Shown here one piece after another: positions 9,216-16,393 of a stretch of DNA of 64,000 nt; position 1 is the first letter of the stretch; the number at the start of each line of letters is the position of its first letter. Where the stretch lies: contig KB904821.1 of NCBI GenBank assembly GCA_000380225.1, positions 331,633 to 395,632 of the forward strand, read 5' to 3'. Below the pieces are notes generated by a model. The model worked only from the letters and a program-made list of their open reading frames with translations. It ran no database searches and was not told the origin of the DNA. The stretch is from a filamentous cyanobacterium ESFC-1 (GTDB taxonomy: Bacteria; Cyanobacteriota; Cyanobacteriia; Cyanobacteriales; Spirulinaceae). The translations under genes and the position numbers were made by a program.

Positions 9216-9240
9216 TTCAGCTTTATTGTAGCTTTATTGT

Positions 9241-9482
9241 AGTGTCGTGACACACTTTAAATGGTGGGTTACGGCGGATAACTAGATTGCAGTCATAGCC
9301 TAGATTCTAGCCGCCTAACCCACCCTACAATAAAGCACATTTTTAGCTGTGTCACGGCAGTAGTGGCGCGACACACTTTAAATGGTGGGTTACGGCGGAT
9401 AACTAGATTGCAGTCATAGCCTAGATTCTAACCGCCTAACCCACCCTACAATAAAGCACATTTTTAGCTGTGTCACGACAGT
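9241..9482. repeat. Two tandem 121-bp palindromic (MITE-like) units
   Basis: Copy 1 covers about 9241-9361 and copy 2 about 9362-9482, nearly identical with a 121-bp period. Each unit is itself an imperfect palindrome: the left arm carries GTGACACAC and GGTGGGTTACGGCGG, and the right arm carries CCGCCTAACCCACC and GTGTCAC. The outer GTGACAC/GTGTCAC ends resemble terminal inverted repeats. GCTTTATTGTA, part of the right arm in inverted form, also precedes copy 1. There is no coding capacity. It lies between a plus-strand and a minus-strand gene, so the RNA hairpins could act as terminators. Confidence 0.85.
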
Positions 9483-9607
9483 AGGGTGCGTTAACGAAGT
9501 GTAACGCACCATCTTAATACTATAAATTTAATTTCTCAATCAAAACAACCTAATTTAACAGGTTGTTGTGTCTTGAAATATGATGATGGTGGGCGCTGCC
9601 CACCCTA
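9483..9607. repeat. Two further dispersed palindromic repeats
   Basis: GGTGCGTTA (about 9486) pairs with TAACGCACC (about 9503) around a short loop, and GGTGGGC pairs with GCCCACC at about 9586-9602, followed by CTAC. Both match the style of cyanobacterial palindromes ending in CCCACCCTAC. With the adjoining tandem units, about 370 bp of this spacer is hairpin-forming repeat. Confidence 0.6.
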
Positions 9608-9615
9608 CATTTAAG

Positions 9616-9885
9616 TTATGTTTCTACTTGGTTAACTTCGGGATTTTCTTCAAGTTCTACTTCGATACAAACGCGGATTTTACCCTTTTTCCAGCCACCC
9701 CCTTCGAGGGCTTGGAGAAAGTTTCCCTCCAAACCATCTTGGCATAAATCGGCATCATAGCCATTACTACACTGACTTCCTAACCATCCTTTATACTGAG
9801 CAACGGTAAAAATATTTCCTGCACTCAAATGGTTCTCAAACATTAAAACATCATCATTGCTGAGATAAATTCGCTTTTGATTCAT
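9616..9885 (-). CDS. KGK-domain protein (paralogue 3 of 3)
   Basis: 89 aa. It has the two landmarks of the cyanobacterial KGK family: an N-terminal DDVLMFENH and a C-terminal Gly-rich turn then WKKGKIRVCIEVELEE, which contains the literal KGK. The family has no known function. This copy also has the run CSNGYDADLCQDGLEGNFLQ in the middle, so three Cys including one in the last strand. It is the last gene of a three-gene tandem array on the minus strand, 15 bp after the next paralogue. It retains the KGK triplet, unlike the other two. Confidence 0.75.
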   Translation of the reverse strand: MNQKRIYLSNDDVLMFENHLSAGNIFTVAQYKGWLGSQCSNGYDADLCQDGLEGNFLQALEGGGWKKGKIRVCIEVELEENPEVNQVET

Positions 9886-9900
9886 TATTTTTTCCCTGAT

Positions 9901-10182
9901 TTACGACTGTATTTCATCTATTTCTGAATATGACTCATTGATTTCGACTTCAATACATAGTTGAATCTTGGCAGTTTTCCAGCCTCCACCATCTTTTGCA
10001 GAAAGATATTTTCCTACAATTCCATCTACAAAGGCTGCATTTGCGTTGCTAGAACCTCCCAATCTCTGCGTCAGCCAATCTTTCAGTTGGTCACCCGTGA
10101 AAGTTGTACCCAGAGATAAACCCTGACTCGATTCAAACCGCAAAACGTCGTCATTGTCGAGGTAAATACGTTCTTTATTCAT
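9901..10182 (-). CDS. KGK-domain protein (paralogue 2 of 3)
   Basis: 93 aa from the ATG at 10182; an upstream in-frame start at 10203 would add seven residues but overlap the preceding gene more. I choose 10182 because its ATG overlaps the stop of the upstream paralogue within ATGAATAA, suggesting translational coupling. The domain landmarks are DDVLRFESSQG and GGGWKTAKIQLCIEVEI; the KGK triplet has become TAK while the flanking hydrophobic strand is kept. The function is unknown. Confidence 0.72.
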   Translation of the reverse strand: MNKERIYLDNDDVLRFESSQGLSLGTTFTGDQLKDWLTQRLGGSSNANAAFVDGIVGKYLSAKDGGGWKTAKIQLCIEVEINESYSEIDEIQS

Positions 10183-10459
10183 ATTGGTTATCCTCGATTG
10201 CAACTAAAGCATTTTCCGGTTGCATTTCAACGGGGATAATCTCAACACGAACGCGAACCCGTACTTTTTGCCAACCACCGCCTTTTTGGGCTGATAGGTG
10301 TTCGCATTCTAAGCCTTCACCGAGGAAGGTTTGGTCTCTATTAGTTAATTGTCCTTTGAGAAAGTCTTGCAGTTTTTGGGCTTCACAGATGTTAGTGCTG
10401 AGAAGGTGATTATACTTCTCGAAGCGCAGTACATCGTCGTGTTGTAGTTCGATTGACAT
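10175..10459 (-). CDS. KGK-domain protein (paralogue 1 of 3)
   Basis: 94 aa and first of the array. Landmarks are DDVLRFEKYNH near residue 8 and GGGWQKVRVRVRVEI near residue 66; KGK has become KVR. The shared skeleton among the three copies (DDVL, then a helix 'F..AQ.L..WL', then a Gly-Gly-Gly-Trp turn and a basic-to-acidic beta strand) shows they are tandem duplicates that have diverged. A Thr/Glu-rich tail follows. The upstream region to 10633 holds the terminator-like hairpin shared with ppsA, so the promoter of this array is probably within 10460-10549. Confidence 0.72.
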   Translation of the reverse strand: MSIELQHDDVLRFEKYNHLLSTNICEAQKLQDFLKGQLTNRDQTFLGEGLECEHLSAQKGGGWQKVRVRVRVEIIPVEMQPENALVAIEDNQYE

Positions 10460-10549
10460 GGAGGGTTTTTAAGAATACACCAATCCTAAAGTTCCCCAAG
10501 TTGAGCCAAAAAGCTCCCATTTGGTGTAATTTTTTCAATGCGAACATTC

Positions 10550-10613
10550 AGAACCCCGGTTTCTTATCTGCTGACCAATCAAGTTAAGATTTGACCAGAG
10601 AAACCGGGGTTCT
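10550..10613. terminator. 15-bp stem hairpin downstream of ppsA
   Basis: AGAACCCCGGTTTCT at 10550-10564 and AGAAACCGGGGTTCT at 10599-10613 are perfect complements. The hairpin lies 20 bp past the ppsA stop, as expected of a transcription terminator for that gene. The ACCCCGGTTT core recurs at 39055-39087, so it is a recurring module. Confidence 0.65.
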
Positions 10614-10632
10614 AGAAGATTAGACTATACGC

Positions 10633-13011
10633 TTATTTACCCAAATGCCGCTTGACTTGAATCACGCTGTCGGGATTCAGGGAAATCGAATCGATTCCCT
10701 GATTTACTAGAAATTGAGCAAATTCGGGGTAATCGCTGGGGGCTTGACCGCAAATCCCGACTTTACAGCCTGCTTCGTGGGCTACCTCGATAGCCATGCT
10801 AATCGCTTCTTTTACGGCTTCGTCTCGTTCGTCGAAAAGGTCGGCAAGGTCAGCCGAATCCCGGTCAACCCCTAAAACTAACTGGGTGAGGTCGTTGCTA
10901 CCAATGGAGAAACCATCAAAGCGATCGCCAAATTTTCGTGCTAGTAATACATTAGAGGGTAGCTCGCACATCACATAAACTTGCAAGCCATTTTCGCCCC
11001 GTTTTAAGCCGTTTTCTGCGAGGACTTCGAGGACTTTATCGGCTTCTTTGAGGGTGCGACAAAAGGGAATCATAATGATAATGTTGTCGAAACCGATTTC
11101 TTCGCGGACTTTTTTGATGGCAAGGCATTCGAGGGCAAATCCTTCGCGGTAGCGATCGCTATAATAACGACAAGCGCCGCGAAAGCCTAACATGGGGTTG
11201 TCTTCTTGGCCTTCAAATTCCGGGCCGCCGATAAGATTGGCGTATTCGTTGGTTTTGAAGTCGCTCATCCGCACAATAACGGGGTTAGGATATTGGGGGG
11301 CGGCGATTTTGGCAATCCCACGGGCGAGATTTTCCACAAAGTACGCACATTTATCTTCGTATCCATGCGTCATGTCGCGGATGGTTTGCCAGGCTTCTCG
11401 GTCTTCGAGTTTATCGTAATGTACCAAGGCCATCGGGTGGATTTTGATGATGTTGTTGATGATAAACTCCATCCGGGCTAAACCAATCCCATCTGCGGGA
11501 AGTCTCCACCAACGAAAAGAAGCCGCAGGACTGGCAACATTCATCATAACTGCGGTTTCAATTTCGGGAACGTCGTTTAAATCGACTTCTTCGGCTTCAT
11601 AGTCTAATAATCCGGCGAATATCTTGCCTTGGTCGCCTTCTGCACAGGATATCGTTACTTCTTGCCCGGCTTCGAGTTCTCGCGTTGCCACTCCTGTCCC
11701 GACAATGGCGGGAATGCCTAACTCCCGGCTGACAATGGCTGCATGGCAGGTGCGTCCCCCGTAATCGGTGACAATTCCGGCAACTCGCTTCATAATGGGA
11801 ACCCAGTCGGGGTCTGTCATTTCGGTAACGAGGATGCTGTCGTCTTGGACTTTATCAATGTCATCTGCACTGAGGATGCGGCAGACTTTCCCGGACGCGA
11901 TCGCATCCCCTATACTAAGACCAGCTAAGATTTCCTCGCCTTTATCCTTGAGTTTATAAGTCTTGAGCGACCCAGAGGACTTTTGCGACTGGACGGTTTC
12001 AGGACGGGCTTGCACGATGTATAAATCCCCTGTATCACCGTCTTTGGCCCATTCCATGTCCATCGGTTTGCCGTAGTGCTGCTCAATCTGCACAGCCCAC
12101 CGCCCTAATTGTAAGATTTCCTCGTCATTTAAAACAAAGCGATCGCGTTCTTTGCCAGGAGTATCGATGTTTTGAATCGTCTCGCTGCCCTCGCTGGCAT
12201 ACACCATTTTCTTCGTCTTGCTGCCCTTGGTTTTCTCGATAATGGGTTGCAAGTCGTTCTGCTCTAACAAGGGCTTAAAGACCGTGTATTGGTCGGGATT
12301 AACGCTACCTTGCACGACATTTTCCCCCAACCCCCAAGCGGCAGTAATCAGGGCTGCATCGGGAAAGCCTGTTTCCGTGTCAATGGAAAACATGACTCCT
12401 GCCCCCGCTTTATCCGAGCGTACCATTTTCTGTACGCCCACCGAAAGGGCAACTTGCATATCGTCGAAGCCTTTTTCTTGACGATAACTAATCGCTCGAT
12501 TGGTAAATAATGAGGCGTAACATTTACGACAAGCTTCTAAAACTTCTGTCGCTCCAGTTACATTGAGGAAGGTTTCTTGTTGTCCAGCAAAACTGGCTTC
12601 GGGTAAATCTTCAGCCGTGGCACTACTACGAGCCGCAATATCTACTTCTTCTGTATTATAGCGATCGCTCAAGGTTTTATAAGCGTCCTGAATCGCATCT
12701 TTTACAGCTTCGGGAAACTCCGCTTGCAGAAATAAACGGCGAATCCCTTTCCCCACTTCCGCGAGGGATTTTGAATTATTTTCTAGTTTGTTTAAATAAT
12801 CTTGAATTTGTGATTTTAAATCATTACTTTTAATAAATTCCCAATAAGCTTCTGAAGTAGTTGCAAAGCCATCGGGAACCCTAACTCCTTCGCTTTTGAG
12901 GTTACTAATCATTTCACCGAGGGAGGCATTTTTACCCCCCACTTCCTCGACATCTTCGGAGTTTAAGTCATCAAACCAGCGAATATATTTTTGTTCTTTG
13001 TCCTTAGTCAT
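10633..13011 (-). CDS. ppsA: Phosphoenolpyruvate synthase
   Basis: 792 aa, the same length as E. coli PpsA. It converts pyruvate plus ATP to PEP, AMP and phosphate in the cytosol. The order is an N-terminal ATP-grasp domain (GGKNASLGEM near residue 25, later ARSSATAEDLPEASFAGQ), the swivelling phosphohistidine domain with GGRTCHAAIVSRELG, and a C-terminal PEP/pyruvate TIM barrel ending in GSNDLTQLVLGVDRDS and CGQAPSD. All catalytic motifs are intact. The first eight residues (MTKDKEQK) are encoded by T/G heptad repeats on the opposite strand that continue upstream past the start. A 60-bp copy of the 5' end lies 147 bp further upstream. Confidence 0.96.
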   Translation of the reverse strand: MTKDKEQKYIRWFDDLNSEDVEEVGGKNASLGEMISNLKSEGVRVPDGFATTSEAYWEFIKSNDLKSQIQDYLNKLENNSKSLAEVGKGIRRLFLQAEFPEAVKDAIQDAYKTLSDRYNTEEVDIAARSSATAEDLPEASFAGQQETFLNVTGATEVLEACRKCYASLFTNRAISYRQEKGFDDMQVALSVGVQKMVRSDKAGAGVMFSIDTETGFPDAALITAAWGLGENVVQGSVNPDQYTVFKPLLEQNDLQPIIEKTKGSKTKKMVYASEGSETIQNIDTPGKERDRFVLNDEEILQLGRWAVQIEQHYGKPMDMEWAKDGDTGDLYIVQARPETVQSQKSSGSLKTYKLKDKGEEILAGLSIGDAIASGKVCRILSADDIDKVQDDSILVTEMTDPDWVPIMKRVAGIVTDYGGRTCHAAIVSRELGIPAIVGTGVATRELEAGQEVTISCAEGDQGKIFAGLLDYEAEEVDLNDVPEIETAVMMNVASPAASFRWWRLPADGIGLARMEFIINNIIKIHPMALVHYDKLEDREAWQTIRDMTHGYEDKCAYFVENLARGIAKIAAPQYPNPVIVRMSDFKTNEYANLIGGPEFEGQEDNPMLGFRGACRYYSDRYREGFALECLAIKKVREEIGFDNIIIMIPFCRTLKEADKVLEVLAENGLKRGENGLQVYVMCELPSNVLLARKFGDRFDGFSIGSNDLTQLVLGVDRDSADLADLFDERDEAVKEAISMAIEVAHEAGCKVGICGQAPSDYPEFAQFLVNQGIDSISLNPDSVIQVKRHLGK

Positions 13012-13218
13012 TGGTCATTTGTTGTTGGTTATTAGTTTGTAGTAAGGGCTTTAGCCCTTTATTGGTTGTTGTTTATTGGTTATTGGGCGGGGAAACCCCG
13101 CTTCGGAGTTTAAGTCATCAAACCAGCGAATATATTTTTGTTCTTTGTCCTTAGTCATTTGTTATTAGTTTTTAGATTGATGATTCGTTGTACATTGTAC
13201 ATTGTTAATTATTAATTA
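13012..13218. repeat. Heptad-repeat spacer upstream of ppsA
   Basis: This stretch mixes T/G heptads (TTGTTGG, TTATTAG, TTATTGG) at 13014-13085, a small palindrome GGGCGGGGAAACCCCGC near 13085-13101, the duplicated ppsA 5' fragment, and AT-rich TGTACATT repeats at 13192-13205. The palindrome AGGGCTTTAGCCCT sits at about 13045-13060. The ppsA promoter must lie inside or beyond these repeats. Confidence 0.7.
13101..13159 (-). pseudogene. Duplicated fragment of the ppsA 5' end
   Basis: These 59 bases repeat 12954-13012 at an offset of 147 bp. They include an ATG and the first 19 or so codons of ppsA (MTKDKEQKYIRWFDDLNS). The frame does not continue as ppsA beyond the copy, so it cannot make the enzyme. 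The heptad arrays on both sides suggest slippage or recombination between them as the cause. Confidence 0.85.
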
Positions 13219-13392
13219 TTATTCTGGCTTAGGAATCGGCTGCGGTTGCGGATTAGGAGTCGGTTGGGGAATCGGTGAAGGAGTCGGTTGGGGAGTCGGG
13301 GTTGGTGTGGGTTGCGGTTGGGGTGTCGGGACGGGTTGCGGGGGATTAGGATCAATCATAAAATCTAAAGTAGTTTTGAGTAAATTAGACAT
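13219..13392 (-). CDS. Short proline-rich (PQP/PTP repeat) protein
   Basis: 57 aa. The first 14 residues (MSNLLKTTLDFMID) look like a normal amphipathic N-terminus; the rest is a run of Pro-X pairs in which X is Gln, Thr, Asn, Ser, Ile, Val or Lys. The start lies 12 bp after the stop of the CYTH-like gene, suggesting an operon. The repeat is built from GGTTG/GGAGTC-type repeats on the plus strand. No Shine-Dalgarno is obvious. I do not recognise a family; Pro-X tails are typical of flexible or surface-exposed segments. The plus-strand glycine-rich reading of the same DNA is less likely. Confidence 0.5.
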   Translation of the reverse strand: MSNLLKTTLDFMIDPNPPQPVPTPQPQPTPTPTPQPTPSPIPQPTPNPQPQPIPKPE

Positions 13393-13404
13393 GGAAAAAA
13401 TTAA

Positions 13405-14016
13405 CTAGAAAAAGTTAGCATTGAGCCATTCAGCATAAGAGCGAGACTGATAGCTACTCAAGGAAAGATTGGGATTGGTTTTCGCAATCCAATTAATCGC
13501 TTTCTCGAAATCAGTTTCAGATGTTGTCTGGTCAACCGACATTTCAAAAGCAAATGTCCAATGGCGTTCATCTTGTACTTGTAGCTGAGTGAGTTCGCAA
13601 TAAGCGTTATGATAAACTCGTTGCGATCGCGTCTTCTGAACGGGGATACAATGGAATTGAGTAGTATCAGAAAAACCGGGAATCTCTCGATGACTCCATT
13701 TCAGCCAGCGTTCAAGATTACCTTGCCAGATTACTCGGTTACTTCCTGTACCAAATATTTCGCCAAACTGACGAATCCCTAAGTGTTTTTGATGCCATTT
13801 TAACTCTAAATTACCTTGGCGTAATTTGAGGTTAACGCCATTACCACCGGGAAGACAAAAATAATAATCCGTTCGTTGTTCATAGGAACTCACTGGCTCA
13901 CCCGGACAACGATGCTGAAACCACTCGCTGATTTCTGAGGGAATATCTCCATCGATAAACCAACGAACTTCTAGGGTTTGAAATGTTTGTAATTGCTGAG
14001 AATTCAAATTAAACAA
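13405..14016 (-). CDS. Hypothetical protein, CYTH-like
   Basis: 203 aa. The pattern near residue 16 (EVRWFIDG), then RTDYYFCLPG and VNLKLRQGNLELKWH, alternates charged residues with beta strands in the way of CYTH/thiamine-triphosphatase-type tunnel folds, which bind phosphorylated substrates with Arg/Lys/Glu inside a beta barrel. Strong EXEXK at the N-terminus is absent, so the assignment is tentative and catalysis is not implied. Trp-rich middle (WHQKH, WQGNLERWLKW). It is monocistronic or followed by the Pro-rich ORF. Confidence 0.45.
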   Translation of the reverse strand: MFNLNSQQLQTFQTLEVRWFIDGDIPSEISEWFQHRCPGEPVSSYEQRTDYYFCLPGGNGVNLKLRQGNLELKWHQKHLGIRQFGEIFGTGSNRVIWQGNLERWLKWSHREIPGFSDTTQFHCIPVQKTRSQRVYHNAYCELTQLQVQDERHWTFAFEMSVDQTTSETDFEKAINWIAKTNPNLSLSSYQSRSYAEWLNANFF

Positions 14017-14227
14017 ATTAAACTTGCGATAACTTTGCTACTACATAGATTCGCGCTCTTTATCTCAAGGTTAGCGAGGATTTGGTCTGGTTTTCCTCTC
14101 CCAGAGGAAGGACATCAGTTAAATTGCGTTAAGCCTTAACTGATGTCTGGGATTTGAACTTAAGAGGGTTGAGAAAAATCGAATCCAGTAAGAGGGTAAA
14201 GAACAAAGCCTCAATACAACTTTAGTA

Positions 14228-14452
14228 TTACAAATTGAGTTTAGAGTTGGGTTTCAGGAATAGCCAACTCACAAAGAAAAAAGACGCGGTAAACAACTGC
14301 ACAATATCAATCGCAGAGAGAAAACCATCGGCTAAAGCGGCAATGCTGCGGTCGATAATTCCAAACGACCAAGAGGAGATTCCAAAGAACCATAATCCCC
14401 GACGGAGAGTATTGAGGAACAAAAGTTTTTCTATATTTTGCTGCTCTTTCAT
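14228..14452 (-). CDS. Small two-helix membrane protein, unknown
   Basis: 74 aa. A charged N-terminus (MKEQQNIEKL) precedes two hydrophobic segments (about 18-38 and 48-68) and a short polar tail (KPNSKLNL). I do not recognise a family. The reading frame in the opposite direction is also open and contains no membrane pattern, so the minus-strand reading is favoured. Confidence 0.45.
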   Translation of the reverse strand: MKEQQNIEKLLFLNTLRRGLWFFGISSWSFGIIDRSIAALADGFLSAIDIVQLFTASFFFVSWLFLKPNSKLNL

Positions 14453-14803
14453 AAGTATTATTCCATAAACTAAATCGTTGTTTCATGCAGCTTTAACCGG
14501 GGAGATTGACGGCAGCATTTCTCGGTCTGGGGCTGAATGAGATTAGTTCTATATTAAGAAATGTAATAAAGACTTGCCATAACTCCAAAGAAGTATTATT
14601 GAGAAAATGGTAGAAATTCGCGATCGCGAAATCCATAAATGCCCCTATCAGCAATAGTCAAACTGTTTTAGGATTGGGTTATTTTTTTCTGAAAAGTTAT
14701 GTTCTGTATCGTTGATAACTATGCACAAAGATAGAGGAAAGCTGGCTCGTTTTTCTATCTTTGTAATGAAGTCAAAATCAATATCTATTGCTAAATTGTA
14801 AAG
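14453..14803. other. 350-bp spacer before the mgtC-like gene
   Basis: AT-rich. The only structure seen is a hairpin with AAAGATAG at 14727-14734 and CTATCTTT at 14755-14762 about 40 bp before the MgtC-like gene, which could be an attenuator or protein site. I looked for an M-box-like magnesium riboswitch and did not see one. No open reading frame stands out. Confidence 0.4.
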
Positions 14804-15283
14804 TTGCTAAATGAATATGAATCTAGACAATTGCTTGCAACTCTCTCGCATCTTGCTCCTATTAATGAATTACAATTTATCCTCAGAGTTGGGGCTTCAC
14901 TACTCATTGGTTTAGTGATTGGAGGGGAACGAGAAGCCAAAGACAAACCCGCAGGACTCAGAACCAATACATTAGTCAGTTTGGGTTCGGCTTTGTTTGT
15001 TTTGCTTCCAATTCAGTTAGAAATAGCTGCTCAAACCCCCGATACGCTCGCTCGTATTATCTCAGGAATTGTCTCTGGAGTGGGGTTTATTGGTGCAGGA
15101 ACGATTTTGCGGGAAAAAAATCAAAATCAGCGAGTGCGAGGTTTAACCTCTGCATCAGCAATTTGGGTATCTGCGTCCCTAGGAATTGCAGTGGGTTGTG
15201 GGTTGTGGATGTTTGCGTTGGTAGGAACAATTGCAGTATGGAGCGTGTTGCGATTGTTCAAAGTTTTGGAGAATTTTATTTAG
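14804..15283 (+). CDS. MgtC/SapB family membrane protein
   Basis: About 159 aa with a TTG start at 14804; no in-frame ATG exists near the domain, so the exact start is uncertain. The MgtC signature is clear: FILRVGASLLIGLVIGGERE, PAGLRTNTLVSLGSALF, and IVSGVGFIGAGTI, followed by RGLTSASAIWVSASLGIAVG. Four membrane segments are predicted. MgtC proteins modulate F-type ATP synthase and magnesium or phosphate homeostasis in pathogens; the role in cyanobacteria is not known. The long C-terminal domain of Salmonella MgtC is absent, as in most SapB-like proteins. Confidence 0.85.
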   Translation: MLNEYESRQLLATLSHLAPINELQFILRVGASLLIGLVIGGEREAKDKPAGLRTNTLVSLGSALFVLLPIQLEIAAQTPDTLARIISGIVSGVGFIGAGTILREKNQNQRVRGLTSASAIWVSASLGIAVGCGLWMFALVGTIAVWSVLRLFKVLENFI

Positions 15284-15335
15284 GTTAAATTTTGCAGTAA
15301 AATAACAGCAAAAATAAACTATTTTTTAAACGAAT

Positions 15336-15746
15336 CTACAGCAAGGGAAAATAAGACTGGACGTTACAGATACTAATTTGGTAATCTTGACAATACTGAT
15401 GATCGATATTTTCATAATTTGGCGATCGCATCACAATTAACTTTAACTTCGGAAACTGTTGTAAAACGAATTTATTTAATTCAGAATGAACGCAAGTCGA
15501 AATAATATCTGCATCTTTGTAGTGTAGTGCATTGTCAGGAGTCAGGCAATCCTGGAGCGCGATTAAATCATAATCTGATTCTAGTTTCTTTAAGGTTTGC
15601 CATTCCCAATCGACCATTTCAAAAATGACCATTTTTAGAGATTTTTGAGATACTTGGGGTGAAAAAGAGGGAAAGCTCAGAAGGTCAAAAATCATAATAA
15701 TTCCGAGTCCTTTTATTAAGAGTGCGATGGGTGGGTGGGGAATCAA
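15336..15746 (-). pseudogene. Truncated D-2-hydroxyacid dehydrogenase N-terminus
   Basis: The reading frame matches only the first 100 or so residues of D-isomer 2-hydroxyacid dehydrogenases: KMVIFEMVDWEWQ, then DADIISTCVHSELNKFVL, LKLIVMRSPNYENID and YCQDYQISICNVQSYF, resembling the catalytic-domain lobe before the NAD-binding region. It stops immediately after the conserved CNV..Y motif, and the MgtC gene follows 50 bp away, so the nucleotide-binding and catalytic Arg-Glu-His parts are missing. The first 38 residues are not family-like and are probably not translated. I read it as a deletion remnant; expression as a small protein cannot be excluded. Confidence 0.7.
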
Positions 15747-15949
15747 AAGATTAAAGAAAAAATCTCATGGTTATACATCTATCGGACAGCTTTAAACTGG
15801 AGAAGAGTAAAAGCTAGAGAGAAACCGATGAGAACCGATGAGAACCGAACTAGATTCAACGATAAAGCGATCGCGATTCTTTTTCCTATAACTTAAGATA
15901 GATTTTTAAAACTTCAAATCCCAGGATATTATTGACAACGCACTCAGTT

Positions 15950-16393
15950 TTACGGCAATTGGTAACTCGCGACTCGTACAATTAATTTGCCCCCATCAGG
16001 ATTGTAATTAAAAATAAAAGCTCCCGACTGAACTTCACCCCGCGATAGAAAAGTAATTTCTTGGGAACCCTGTTGTTGTAGCTTATCCTCTATCCATAGC
16101 TCTGCTACTACTTCTACAGATTTAACGGTTTGACCGCCTTCGTTCGTAACAGTAAACGGCACATAAAACTGTTCGTTAACTTGTCGAATATCAGCCGAAG
16201 TCTCGACTTCTAAAATGGGCGGCTTATAGGTTTGGCTGACCCAGCTATACACAATAAAGCTCACCACAACTCCGAGTAAAATTAAAGCAATACTAAAGCT
16301 AATCCACTCCGCCGAAGAACGTTGATTTTCTGCTGTTTCTTGTATTTCTTGATTTTCGCGATCATCGCGCAATTCTTTTGGTGTATCTGTCAT
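15950..16393 (-). CDS. TIGR02588-like membrane protein
   Basis: 147 aa. A charged N-terminus, one membrane helix at about 30-52 (SFSIALILLGVVVSFIVYSW), then a beta-rich domain (NEQFYVPFTVTNEGGQTVKS) facing the periplasm by the inside-positive pattern. It matches the conserved family TIGR02588, which occurs beside TIGR02587 proteins. Start and stop overlap with the upstream gene by four bases (ATGA), so the two are translationally coupled. Function is unknown. Confidence 0.7.
   Translation of the reverse strand: MTDTPKELRDDRENQEIQETAENQRSSAEWISFSIALILLGVVVSFIVYSWVSQTYKPPILEVETSADIRQVNEQFYVPFTVTNEGGQTVKSVEVVAELWIEDKLQQQGSQEITFLSRGEVQSGAFIFNYNPDGGKLIVRVASYQLP

Noticed and set aside
10104-10409. 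Plus-strand frame over the KGK array
   Set aside because: Shadow of the minus-strand KGK genes, which have family motifs and stop/start overlap.
13202-13408. Plus-strand glycine-rich frame
   Set aside because: Mirror of the proline-rich minus-strand frame, which has a normal N-terminus and operon position; the Gly-Val-Gly-Trp run has low complexity.
14453-14803. Magnesium-type riboswitch before the MgtC-like gene
   Set aside because: Only one 8-bp hairpin is present; the conserved M-box elements are not seen.
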